NCBI RefSeq assembly: GCF_014839805.1
Contig: NC_051123.1
Span: 11,824,727 to 11,888,726, forward strand
DNA length: 64,000 nt
Direction of reading: 5' to 3'
DNA from: Manduca sexta
Lineage: Eukaryota > Arthropoda > Insecta > Lepidoptera > Sphingidae
Shown here piece by piece: positions 44,964-55,600 of the stretch; position 1 is the stretch's first letter, and every line of letters starts with the position of its first letter. The position numbers and the translations under genes are program-made. Under the pieces are notes generated by a model, which saw nothing but the letters and a program-made list of their open reading frames with translations, searched no databases and was not told the DNA's origin.

Positions 44964-45251
44964 TAATTACTATCCCATTCCCCAGAGACGGGAAGAGAAT
45001 AAGAGGGAGACAACATATTAGATGGGAAGAGGAAATCAAACAGACAGCAGGGCCAAACTGGAGGAGGGTAGCTCGCGATAGACGACAATGGAAACAGTTA
45101 GAGAAGGCTTTTGCTATGAGGCACACCAAAATTCGATACATACTTTAGAATAACTTTAAACTAATAATTACTGATGAATATTGTTTTGCTGCTCAGTTTT
45201 TCGGAAATAAAAGGCTTTATTATTTATTATTATTATAATTACTATCCCATT
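44964..45251 (+). mobile_element. 5'-truncated RTE-type LINE with perfect 16-bp target duplication
   Basis: Body 44980-45235. It is flanked by the direct repeat TAATTACTATCCCATT at 44964-44979 and 45236-45251. The body encodes the last 50-odd residues of an RTE Pol, then a short 3' UTR with AATAAA-like signals and a TTA/ATT trinucleotide tail (45216-45235), the usual RTE tail type. Severe 5' truncation and a clean target duplication show target-primed reverse transcription. Confidence 0.92.
44982..45148 (+). pseudogene. RTE Pol C-terminal fragment
   Basis: From the truncation point the frame reads a GKRIRGRQHIRWEEEI-type segment, QTAGPNWRRVARDR and QWKQLEKAFAMRH, then stops at 45148. This basic tail with RW-x-EEI, GPNW and ARDR-x-QW is characteristic of the C-terminus of lepidopteran RTE LINEs. 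No enzymatic domain remains. The open frame extends upstream into flanking DNA only by chance. Confidence 0.85.
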
Positions 45252-45957
45252 AAGTTTATATTTTCATTTATACTTATTTTTTGTGTGGCGAACACATGGT
45301 GGAACACTTGTTATAAATTCACCGACTATACTCCGAATGTGATAACCTTGATCTATTCTGCCACCAATGATATACAATAATTCTATATCAGAATTATATT
45401 TTTACTTAGTTGTTTATAAAACTGGAAAAAATAAAAGAAACATAAAAAACTACACTTAGTGGTTTCTTGGTTCGAAACCCTGAGTAATCCACGTAAGTTA
45501 TTGAATTAAGGCCCAGAGCGATAGAAACGCCACTGCTCTATACTAATCGGATTATTTATTTATAAGTAAGAAGTTAGGCGAGGTTTGTGAAGCTGCTCTT
45601 TCGCTTCCTGATTTATAACGCCGACTTCAAAATATCGCAGAAAAATAAAAATGAAAATTTGATGTCGAGAAATGAGCTTTAATATTATTTAAATAATGAA
45701 AAAAGTTTAATGTTTTCTTTAATAACATTTTCATTGAAAGCGTAACATATATATCGAGTTTATATTCTCTGTCTACCCTGTGAAGGTTTATATTTAGTAC
45801 TACAAGATGAAATATCTTCCTCAGTAAACGGTTTTGCTTCTCTAAATTGGTATTCTAAGGAATTTATAATATTAAACTCTTGCTAGATTTTGTACTGAAG
45901 ATAATAAAATTGGGTATTTCAACGTTACAAAATATTTATTGACTACATTTTATTTCG
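45252..45957. other. Unique AT-rich DNA, no gene seen
   Basis: Nothing recognised. Confidence 0.45.
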
Positions 45958-46165
45958 ACTACCCTGGTAACATAGTTGTATTACCACACGACTGCAGTGT
46001 TGAGATCTCGGGTTCGATCCCCGGATCGGGCAAGTTGATCTTGGGTTTTTTACTCTGCATTAGCCAGGAGCCTAAAATTTGTGCCGTATATTGCATTAGC
46101 CTCGCTTCCTATCACGCCGTGGAAGGAAATACTCGCGGCGAAAAGTGGGTTCACCCACTGGTGTG
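45958..46165 (+). repeat. SINE F copy, tRNA-derived head
   Basis: CTACCCTGGTAACATAGTTG (A-box side) and CGGGTTCGATCCCCGG (46010-46025, a textbook B box) form the head. The body has TTTGTGCCGTATATTGCAT and CTATCACGCCGTGGAAGG. The copy ends near GGTTCACCCACTGG. The strong B box reflects its tRNA origin, but no cloverleaf or anticodon arm of a working tRNA is present. Confidence 0.75.
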
Positions 46166-46206
46166 AAAACCGCGATAAAAACCGCAAAACAGTTTTATTT
46201 TAATAC
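46166..46206 (-). repeat. Element D terminal fragment
   Basis: AAAACCGCGATAAAAACCGC and AAAACAGTTTTATTTTAATA match one arm of element D. Confidence 0.6.
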
Positions 46207-46269
46207 AAACCCCGGACTCAACGAAGTTATGTGTATGTTGATTGTCAAATATCTTTCGCTTTATCAATA

Positions 46270-46450
46270 AAAAAACCTCGTTAAACCTACATATCAAAGA
46301 ATTCTCCATATGAATTTTGAGGAAATGTGAAGTCTGCCAAGTCGCACTAGACCAGCGTATTGGACTATGGCTAAACGATCCCAGTAGTAGAAGAATCCTG
46401 TGCTCATCAGTGGGCAGTATATAATACAAAGTTAGTATTACTATTATTAT
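46270..46450 (+). repeat. SINE B, 3' two thirds, diverged
   Basis: GAAGTCTGCCAAGTCGCACT, AGACCAGCGTATTGGACTAT, CCCAGTAGTAGAAGAATCCT and GGCAGTATATAATACAAAGT, then TTATTATTAT. Head missing. Confidence 0.7.
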
Positions 46451-46467
46451 AACCGATAAAATACTGA

Positions 46468-46735
46468 CTGCCTCGGTGGCGTAGTTATACTGCTTGCGAG
46501 TACAGCAGCGCTCTGAGGTCATGGATTCGAATCCCGGGTCGGACAAAATGATATTTTGGTTTTTATGCTCAGTATCAGCCCTAAGTCTGGAATTTGTGCT
46601 CGATATGACGATGGGCGCGCCCCCTATCACGTTATGGGACGGATCATACTTGGCGAAAAAGGGGTACCCTGGTTGCGCCTCTGCATACCCTTTCGGGGAT
46701 AAATGCATGATGTGTGTGAAGGTGTGTGATAAAAT
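46468..46735 (+). repeat. SINE F, near full length (tRNA-derived)
   Basis: Head: TGCCTCGGTGGCGTAGTTAT (A-box region) and GGATTCGAATCCCGGG (46522-46537, B box). The body has GGTTTTTATGCTCAGTATCA, AATTTGTGCTCGATATGACG, TATCACGTTATGGGACGG and GCGCCTCTGCATACCC. It ends in a GTGTGTGAAGGTGTGTG stretch. It is the most complete of about seven copies. The 185-residue minus-strand frame overlapping this cluster is a by-product. Confidence 0.85.
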
Positions 46736-48518
46736 ACTACAACAAAATCAGCTAAAACGCCGACACGTAGAGATTACTTGCATAACCGCCAGGTAGGTCC
46801 GTCTCTATATAAATTGTTTTGAAATCTGAAAGTCATAGCCCTAAATATTACGGCTGAGCACAATCAGCTAGCCGAGACATTCAGCCTGATTGTGCTGACG
46901 TCACGACACCTAGCTCTAATGGATTTCAGTCTGACACTTAAATGAATTTTCAATGTAGCCTCGTGGGCTATCTTTTAGTTTTATACCCTAATTGCTTTAT
47001 GATTTGTGACTTCGAAAAAATGATATTGTAATAAATAAAAAGGGATGTTCTTTAAATTTAATACACTTTTAGCCTTAAATGTCAATTTTTATTTTCAGAG
47101 ACTTTATCCAGTAAAGTAATTGAATTTGTATTGAAAAGAAATCCCATAATCTCTACACTGTACGGGGCTTAGGAATTCTTATTTACTTTAAAAACTTGTG
47201 TAAATATATTGGATGCAAAGAAAATAATCTTAGTAAAACAAGCCAATGAGATATTTTTCGTCTGCATTCAATTTTGTCGGTAACTTCATTAATTATTATG
47301 ATAAAAATATTTTTTTATATATTTAAACCTACAGCCGAAATCACGTTGTTTTATCTATTCCTAGCAATAAACAAAATGTGTTAATATAACTCTTGGTGTC
47401 ATAATATATGATGCACAATATCAGTTCAAATGTATACCGATGATTCCACATTTTCTTCAAACAAACATATGTTTGTTAGTGAAAGCCGTAAAACCTTTCA
47501 AAAAACATTATCGTGCACAAAGCATTCATATTCATTTTGTAATGTATACTCGTATTTAGTCTACACGTGAAACATTTAATTATTTTTAAACTAGTTCAGT
47601 GTACCGGTGTGCTAAACACCTCCCCCCTTACCCCGCCCCTAGTGTAAACCGACTCCCCGCTACGTTTTCCCGTTGGATTCACAAAGTGTGTCGAATTAGC
47701 ACCTCAAAAGGCGCCGGGGCGGTTAACTAGCCCATATTGTGAACTGAATGGAGGCGTTAAAGTGATCAAAAAATTTAAGCTTCCGTTCCGCTTTATATAT
47801 GATAGAGTGGTGTATATGAGAAGCGAAGATTGGAAAATTAGTTCATTTTTTTCCAACGAACTATATTTTTCGATAATGGCGGACGTTTATAAACATGTGG
47901 ATATTTGGTTGAGAAACAATACGTCATAATTTGCACTTCGATTCCCGTTTTAATATAAGAAAAGTTTTGTTGGCAGTTTGATTCAGGCATTGGGACTCGA
48001 CACTAAACATCTTCTTTAAATTCAAGAGTGACATTCTGTATAAAATCATGGTTTTTCGTGCACCCATGATACTTTATGTACAGTGTTATATTTTTACAAG
48101 CTTATGTTAAAATTTAATTCGTTAATTGTGAACACAATGAAACATGTCGACCTCGCAGTAACTTGTAGTTTCAATACAGTATTATTCACTATGTGCCTAT
48201 ATTATTTCTATCAAAAAAATTAAAATTTTGATGCCCCAATGTATAAACGAATATACAAATGCATATAACTTAATCGCGTTGTTCGTTATTTCCAAAGTAA
48301 AATTATATTATCATTATGAAAAGAATTTTAACATTTTATAATCTGACACGTAGTTTGTCGTCTCTGAAGATTAATTACCCTCGTCATGTCGAGATAAAAT
48401 AAAGACGGTAGGTGGGCGACCTACTTCGGGTGCCACCTGCGCCCATAGCGCTAAAAACGAGACCGCACACGGGGACAAGGCCGGTCTCTAACAGAGTATT
48501 TAATTATATTGTCTACAG
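46736..48518. other. Unique DNA with one hairpin
   Basis: An inverted repeat, AGCACAATCAG at 46857-46867 and CTGATTGTGCT at 46886-46896, has an 18-bp loop and could fold in RNA. A CpG-containing patch at 47615-47740 and another at 48400-48500 stand out. No gene seen. Confidence 0.45.
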
Positions 48519-48837
48519 CAGAGGTTCCCAAACATTTTTTTTTCATAGACCTCTTTTAACATTTTGCTGGTACCGGTGGCCCTTTTTTTAAGTTCAGCAT
48601 AGCATTACAACTACCCCAAGCCACCGCGGGGGGCAGCTGAACAGTATTTTGGAACCTTATCAGAATTATTTGCCTACATTTATGGATGAAGTCAAGCCAA
48701 CATTTTAGTACTTTACTATCAAACCAGATAATTTTTTGTGGACCCACGCTTACGAATTGTGGACCCCATTTTTTGGTCACGGCAACATAAACCCACGTGA
48801 AGTCTCCCGTGAGTCCTTGGGGTTCCAATCTAGACTG
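48519..48837. mobile_element. Degraded hAT-type non-autonomous element
   Basis: The left end CAGAGGTTCCCAAAC has the general hAT terminus form. The right end reads GGGGTTCCAATCTAGACTG, giving an imperfect inverted partner (CAG...GGAACCCC). The flanking octamers GTCTACAG (48511-48518) and GACTAGTG (48838-48845) agree at five of eight positions, a possible eroded 8-bp target duplication. There is no transposase frame. The 90-residue minus-strand frame is not recognised. Confidence 0.55.
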
Positions 48838-48845
48838 GACTAGTG

Positions 48846-49430
48846 GACTTTCTAAAAATTAACAGATATTTTGTATTTAATTTAAGTTATTGATCATGTT
48901 GCTATATTGCGATCGAAATCGTTTATGAACAATATAAAACTTTTTATACTATCACTTCGTAAATAAAAATATCTAACAGCATTGGAGTTAAAAATATATC
49001 TCCCGTTAGTCCTATAAACCCCATTATTTTCAAATAAAACGGAAGCTTAGAGCGACGCGTCGGATCATACCAGCAGGCATATTTTTACCGTTATTTTTCC
49101 AAGATTTGACATCTGAAATACTCATTGTAATGTTCGGTATTTATGAGTTTTTATATTTTAAATTCACAATAAAATATTTTCCTCTGATTTTTTAATACAC
49201 AATAATCCTCTTCGTCAGTGCAACACACTATTTCACGAATATCAAGAACAGAGGTCTTACATTTTATGATAAGCCGCCTTTTGACATAAAATACTTCAAT
49301 GGATTTTTTATTTAGGACAAATCGATCTTAAAATTCGTAAAAAACAAAATTTAACTTAGAATCTCCTACTTCACAATCCATATTAGCTATCCCTAAACTA
49401 AAGAGGCAAACTATACTAAACAATATATTC
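48846..49430. other. Unique AT-rich DNA, no gene seen
   Basis: Nothing recognised. Confidence 0.45.
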
Positions 49431-49492
49431 AGGACCTCAGAGCGCTGCCGTACCCGCATGCACTACATCTACGCCACCGGGACAGTCTACAA
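49431..49492 (-). repeat. SINE F head fragment
   Basis: GACCTCAGAGCGCTGCCGTA and ACATCTACGCCACCGGGACA are the reverse of the head of the 46468 copy. The body is missing. Confidence 0.6.
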
Positions 49493-51904
49493 TATAATCT
49501 TTATTTATGTTAATTTCATATCTTGTATATTTTCTTTATTCTCCTCATCAATTACCGCACAGCCCGCATTACACTCGCAGCACGTACAGTTCCATCTTCT
49601 TTTTAATCTGAATACAGTTGTGCCGACTGCCGAGGTGGATTAAAAAATAAACTATATTCTTTCTGAGGCGCTTCTCTCGAACAATAATAATGCCGCGGCA
49701 TATAAAAAGCGGGAGTTTCCGCAATCCGCCCGCGTAATGCCGTGTGAGTTTGGAACGGCTTTACTCACTAAACGGAACGAATTCAGAGAACATGTTGTGG
49801 TATGACCACCCATGGTCGAAGTAATTTCAATAAAAAATATTCAAATCTGAAACTTTACTAAAATACCTACAACATTTTGGATTGAATGCCGTAAAATGTG
49901 TGTGACTTTTGTGTCATAAAATATGATAGGTTTATACAAAATAAATTATAATGTTTATCGTATCAAACTGTGATATAAACCGCGACTGCTTGTGATGTAC
50001 CGCAAATATGTATTTCTTATCCGAGTAACACGGAATCGTAAACTTCCTCATACCCACGCGCGACGCAATAGTTCTGTCTAAGACAACTATTAAATCTTAA
50101 AAGTAACTTACACTTAAAGAATATACATAAAAAAGTAAGTATTGACATTTTATTAAGACGTAAAGTGACAGATACTTTAAACTTATAACATCCATGTGCA
50201 TCGGGGAATAAATACACATGACACAGTCATACCCAAACTTAATTAGGCCAAATAATACAATCGAAATAGCTTAAACTACATACTTCCCCCGTTCACTCCG
50301 CCCATGCGGCCCTGGCGCGAGGGCTTTTAAAGTGTAAATTCTGACATGCACCGCACCGAAACTGCACACAGACAAAATGAAAGAAGTGTAACGCTCGACG
50401 GCCTCGGTTGAATCTTTTCGCATGCACTACGGTCGCGGGGAGGGAGGGGGGGCGCTCCATTTTACTTTTGTAAGCCTCTGACGGATATTATCAAAGAGGT
50501 TTCAAGAAAGGTACTATGTCTGTTACTTAGCTGTCTTGTTTTATTATATAGTGTTGAGTAATACTCATAGTAGTGTCTCGTGTAATGGAGGGGAATGTCT
50601 TGATTTTGCATTAATTTGAAAAAAACGTGAGTTTTTTGTAGTTAAGTAATATATTGCAGGCTTTAAAATATATTTTATTATGATTAAAGTTGTAATTATT
50701 CTGGTAATTAAAATAGATATGCGTGGAAATCTAAATGAAAATCTTATATTACAGTTATGACTAATGTTAATATTATATAATCTACGCACACAACAAGCAA
50801 GGCGAGCAAGCAGTTGTAAAAAAAAATTGGCAACGATAAAGTGAACATTTATTAAAAATCTCATATCAATATTTGTCTTTCATCCAAAAACCCATCCCAA
50901 CCCAACTTTGAATTGGCGTAAATTTTCCATCCAATTTGGAGATTGCCCTCGTTCATGGCTCGATGGCGGACTCCCGAACGTGGCCGAACTGGGTCACCCA
51001 CAGCCACAGGTACCGTGCCAATAACTGCACTCGACTGATGTATGAACATACTCCGCCGGGTTTTAAATGAAACTGTTTGTAAAATGACGAAAATTATTAT
51101 TCTTATTTTTTACTTATTGGAGAAAATGGGCTCACTTATTAACCGTCCTACTGTCTTACCAATAATCGTTGTGTGATACTTATTCAGCGTTTCGTTTTGC
51201 TATGTTGAATGTCATTTACTGTTTAAGAGAGAGACAAAACGTTGTGTGTCCTTATTAGTAAGTAGTAGTAGTGCCCTTTTATATTGTATTATGAACAACT
51301 CATGCGTTCTGGAGAAGACAGCGGCCTATTTCCCGCTGATATTATCGTTTTTTATTATTTCTTATTTATAAGCCGGTGAAAAACGGATTCCTTAATTGCC
51401 GTCATGTGTATTTATTTGTTTCTTTTTATTTGTAAGACGTTTTTAAACCAAAACTTAAAGGCATCCCAAAACAATATTTCGTTTCACGTCGGATTTCTGT
51501 AAGTTTGACTGCATAATTATCAAATTCCCTCAAAACTCTAGTCCATAAATAATTAAGCTAACCCCACTTGCACAATATGATACCGATATCAACAAGACCA
51601 CAGGCCATACGCTTCCAAAGGAAATGCGATGTTGATTCAAAGCGTTAGCTGCAGCCAGTCTTGTGAACCGAACTGATTGGCCGATGCAATGATGTGTTAC
51701 GTCGGACAGGTTACGAAGGTTTGTCTTCGGAATCCTATTTATGTTTAACTGAGAATTAATATGCGTATTATAAAATAGTAGTTGTTCTTAGCGACTTCTG
51801 TGTGGAAAGTCTTTGCTGCTACAAAGGCCTAAAAAGGCGCGATCTATTTAAAAATTAACTGAATTTATTTGTAATGAGACTAAATTATCGGGATAAAGTG
51901 TAAT
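49493..51904. other. Unique DNA, no gene seen
   Basis: A GC-rich stretch at 50280-50460 (CpG-containing, with a G-run at 50436-50454) may be regulatory. The region 50930-51060 is more balanced in composition. Several 60-99 residue minus-strand frames have no recognisable domain. Confidence 0.45.
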
Positions 51905-52030
51905 GTGTTAATTTAGGAAATGGTCTATCTGCGTGTCAAATTTGATTCAAAACCGTTCAGTTGTTTTTGCGTTTACTTCTAACAATCATAAATTTTCACA
52001 TACTAATGCTTTTATAATGTTAATAAAATT
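51905..52030 (-). mobile_element. Helitron-like 5' end fragment
   Basis: On the minus strand it reads AACATTATAAAAGCATTAGT, then AAAAACAACTGAACGGTTTT and ATCAAATTTGACACGCAGAT, the typical opening of a common lepidopteran non-autonomous element also hinted at 3807-3872. The 3' end was not found. Confidence 0.5.
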
Positions 52031-52119
52031 TTGAATAATGTTTTTCACTTAATTATCATTAACGTATAACGATTAGGTGTACTAAAATACCGTATATTTT
52101 AAATATTTACCAAATTTGA

Positions 52120-52372
52120 ATTTGATGAGAATTTTTATACACAAACACACATATCACGCATTTTCCAGAGGTGCCACTTTCGCCTTGGGTGATCCGTCCA
52201 ATGACGTTATAGGGTGCGAGCCTAACATCATATCGGGAAAAATTCCAAACTTTAGACTGATATTGTACAGAAAAACCTAATTTCACTTTGTCGACTAGGG
52301 ATTCGAATCCAGAACCTCGTAGTGTACTGAAATCACACTCAATAAAGCTACGCCACCCAGGCAATATTTTTT
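52120..52372 (-). repeat. SINE F, near full length (tRNA-derived)
   Basis: The reverse of the 46468 copy: the GTGTGTTTGTGT-type tail is at 52138-52152, the body has GGATCACCCAAGGCGAAAGT and ATAACGTCATTGGACGGATC (minus strand). The B box GGATTCGAATCC (52299-52310) and TGGGTGGCGTAGCTTTATTG (A-box side) are near the right edge. Confidence 0.8.
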
Positions 52373-53651
52373 TATGCATTTATTTTATAATAACAAACAA
52401 GAAATCCATATAATATTATCATATATTTTTAATTAACATTTTACGATAATAATAATTTATAAAAAAATCAAACAATGATATATTTTACAGTCCACCACAA
52501 AAGAAAAAAACTTTTAATCACCTAAAAAATATTGTGTCCAGGCAAATGAAAAATTCTTCTATTACCTAAATTACAAAGGGTTAACTTTATTTTACATACA
52601 AGAAAAATCTTCTATTATACTTTACGTGTATAGTTGATATCAAGTTTTGAGCTAACCGTACGTGATCATAATATCATAGTAGAGTAGAGAGACGCAACAC
52701 CAAAGCGACGGTTTCTTTATATAGGTTATCTGTAATGGAAACACCCGCGTCACGTGCTGTATACAAAACTGACTACAGCGCGGCATAGCCATAGAGATCA
52801 TAATTAGTTTTATAATTTATACAGAATATGTCTTTAATTATCCAAAATAGTAACGATCCACACTAAGATCATTGTTTTTAAAAACTATAATTGCAATATA
52901 CTTAATCGTACTAATACAAATTCCAAAATATTTGTTAGTTTATCCTCATCTTATCATTGACAGCGTAATATGGCAGTCAAATATTAACGATTTTTTTTTA
53001 GTATATAACTTTTAATTAGGTATTTTTTTGTCACACAAATGTAGCTCATGGGTTATTTTTATTCCAAAAAAAGGTTTTTTGATGGCGGAGCTGCGAACAA
53101 GAGCTAGTTATTGTATAAAGAATATAATATTAAGTGAGCAGCCCTTCAATACAGACGCTAATTATAATAAGACGTTAAGGGAATTAATTAAGTGATGTTC
53201 GTAGAGTTTATTACACTTTAATGTAAGTGCGTATTTTCGTATTAACTGGCATCTTATAATGTGTTGAGAACTAAATATAGATTAAAGTATTTTTAATTAA
53301 CTTTAATTAGATTATCTGCAGTCTCAGGGCGCAGTGAAGGTGAATATCAATGTTCAAAAGATATATTTTTTATACTGGTTGGGCCTTGTGTGAGGTCTTG
53401 ATATAGTGTTGCTATTAGAAGTAGAAGTGTGCTGGGCCCATAACCTATTAGAAATGAAACTTTAGTTCATGCTTACTGTACTACTTTATTTCTATATTCC
53501 TTAAACACACTATTACATTTTGTGACGTGCCGGTCGCCGGAAGGCCTAACAGTTTACTTTTGTAATTTAAAGACAAACATAGAGCTAAGTACCAAAAACA
53601 ATATGCTTAATATACTAGGTTTAGATAACAAATTCCCATAGTTGCTAAAGA
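52373..53651. other. Unique AT-rich DNA, no gene seen
   Basis: A more balanced, CpG-containing stretch at 52680-52800 stands out. No coding or repeat feature recognised. Confidence 0.45.
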
Positions 53652-53745
53652 AAGTTGATTACCCCTCGCCTGTGGACCTAATTATTCTGGCGTTTTCGTA
53701 TCGGATATACACAGGCTAAACACGAAACACTACCATGGGTTTTAC
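53652..53745 (-). repeat. Family A fragment
   Basis: GTTGATTACCCCTCGCCTGT, CTAATTATTCTGGCG and CGGATATACACAGGCTAAAC are a diverged reverse copy of the centre of family A. Confidence 0.55.
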
Positions 53746-53754
53746 ACTTCGTAT

Positions 53755-54230
53755 TGTTAGGTTTTTAGTCAACCCGACCCTGTGGATTTTGGGCGTTTGG
53801 ACCACGGTATCTCCTGCCTGTCGTAAGAGTCGACTAATAGCCATCGGGGGGTCGCCGGCGTACGGCACGGCTATCTGCCGTGAGATTACATCAGTGTGAT
53901 CACTGGAATAAACGGCAGCCTTGAAGGCAAGCCTTATGCTGCCGATGACGCCGAAAACGTCCTTCAGTGTGCGGGGTTTCTGAGCCCCCTCACAGCAGGA
54001 GACGGGCTGCTCTAGGCGGCATCGCGCAGGTGCAGTTATGGACAACAACTTAAACACTTTCGACGGAGGTAGCCCGCAGCCGTTTCTAATGCGTCCCTAC
54101 TAAATAAGTTAGTAGTGTGTGTAGAGTGTATAATGTATATAGTGTTAGGAACTCGGCCCAACACCCGCCTTACGTTTACCATCTTTCCAGGCAGCTCAAC
54201 TTCGGGTCGTAACATACGGTGAACCAAACA
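53755..54230 (-). repeat. Family H LINE-like sequence, longest copy
   Basis: A GC-rich block in AT-rich DNA. It shares ordered motifs with 24820-25045 (GGCTGCGGGCTACCTC, then AGTGTTTAAGTTG, CACCTGCGCG, GCCGCCTA on the minus strand) and with 22330-22400 (ACTCGGCCCAA). A 113-residue minus-strand frame (53716-54057) and a 63-residue one (54036-54227) overlap it. Neither is recognised, but being repeat-derived they may be remnants of a LINE 5' region or ORF. Confidence 0.55.
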
Positions 54231-54694
54231 TAACCGCTCAAACGCCCCCGCGACTGGGCGGTAGTCATAAGACTCTTCTCTTAAATCATAACAATGTCCG
54301 CAAGACCCAAGTCTCAGACAATCAAACCCAACGCAAATCTTCCTAATCTGTTATCATCCTGCTAAACCACGAAATATATTTTGCCTGATTTGATCTGTTT
54401 AATCGGCTGTGTATGCCATTTGAAAAGTCCCACATGTTTAACGGTGGAAATGTTTATTTATATTTCAAACGCGATATTGTCATCATATCGCTGAATAGCG
54501 TTGGCAACGAGTATTGGCACACGCGAGGGTTTGTTCGTAAACTCACCGTGTGTGCACTCCGCCTAAATACTTAGCTAAACTATGAACATATAACTTAAGT
54601 GTAGACTATACTTTATTAGTATTGTTCAAAGTTCTGCCCAGCATTATTGTTTTATAATTTAACTTTCTACTGTTTATTGGCAGATTAAATATGT
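54231..54694. other. Unique DNA, no gene seen
   Basis: Nothing recognised. Confidence 0.4.
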
Positions 54695-54992
54695 TGGAAG
54701 GTCCCTCATATGTGAGAGTCCACCTGGGTAGGTACCACCGCAACGTCTATTTCTGCCGCCAAGTAGCAGGGTGTAGTCATTATTGTATTCCGGTTTGAAT
54801 AATATTGTAGCCAGTGTAACTACTGAACATAATAAGACTTAACAGCTCATGTCTCAGGATGGCGAGCGCAGTAGGATACCAAACAACACTTTGTAATTCA
54901 AGGTGTTGGATTCTACTGTTTATGGGCGGTGGTATCGCTTACCATCAGGCAAACGGCAAGCTCGTCTCGTCATGTAAAGCAAAAAAATATAG
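54695..54992 (+). repeat. Family C dispersed repeat, near full length
   Basis: CTCATATGTGAGAGTCCACC, GTAGGTACCACCGCAACGTC, GTAGCCAGTGTAACTACTGA, ATGTCTCAGGATGGCGAGCG and CTCGTCTCGTCATGTAAAGC with a short A-run. A small internal deletion lies near 54915. Confidence 0.85.
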
Positions 54993-55009
54993 TTTTATAT
55001 ACGGCCACA

Positions 55010-55222
55010 GCAAATTGACACCAATACACCAGATAAGTAGATGTTCAGATAGAGTGTCGACTGAAAATAAATGATTGCCTCTCGCTAGTCAATAACATTA
55101 TACCGAACTGTTTGAAACCGAATACGCGGACCGATCCCGGAACGCGATACATTTACGCGGCCCACTACAGTAGGTTTTCCACCTTTTTTACGGTGGTCGA
55201 CATCCGAGCGGATAAGCGTACC
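55010..55222 (-). repeat. Family A copy, diverged
   Basis: ACGGCCACAGCAAATTGACA, GAGTGTCGACTGAAAATAAA, CGGACCGATCCCGGAACGCG and CGGTGGTCGACATCCGAGCG follow the same order as 4498-4741. It is cut at the right edge where a LINE tail begins (55224). Confidence 0.7.
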
Positions 55223-55223
55223 A

Positions 55224-55440
55224 GCAGAAGAAAGAAAGAAAGATTTATTATTGCACACAAACAGTATAACGTGCACGTCGTAACAAAAAGAGAATAAAAA
55301 CATAAAATTAGAAAAATAAATTATACCTCTTGTGCCAACAATGGGAACCCTCATTCAGCTTCTTGCTGTAGTACCAGTCTGATACCGCAGCACTGGTTGT
55401 CAACGAGGCCCCCCGCGTGACGTACGGATACTAAGTAGGT
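55224..55440 (-). mobile_element. LINE-like 3' end with (TTTC)n tail
   Basis: On the minus strand the block ends in GTGTGCAATAATAAATC followed by a CTTT run (55226-55241 on plus: AAGAAAGAAAGAAAG). A polyadenylation-like AATAAA just before a simple tail is typical of a non-LTR retrotransposon 3' end. The more GC-rich part 55325-55440 would be the body. The family was not identified. Confidence 0.5.
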
Positions 55441-55564
55441 GTATTACACAAATAAAAATAAAATATAAATACTATAATACAGCATTCAACTGTGCATAAT
55501 ATTCAAATCGAATTTGTGAGCTCTTGTTTAAACCCGTTTTATCTACCATCAAGCCAAATTGGCG

Positions 55565-55600
55565 ATGCATTTCATAAGGTTAAAACCTTATGAAATGCAT
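55565..55600. repeat. Perfect 17-bp palindromic arms with 2-bp centre
   Basis: ATGCATTTCATAAGGTT (55565-55581), AA, then its exact reverse complement (55584-55600). A related word (ATAACCGTAAGGTTCATTC) follows at 55604-55622. Confidence 0.9.

Noticed and set aside
46010..46025. tRNA gene suggested by a strong B box
   Set aside because: The sequence continues as SINE F and no complete cloverleaf with acceptor pairing was seen.
46151..46708. 185-residue minus-strand open frame
   Set aside because: It runs antisense through an element D arm, SINE B and SINE F, so it is a by-product of repeats.
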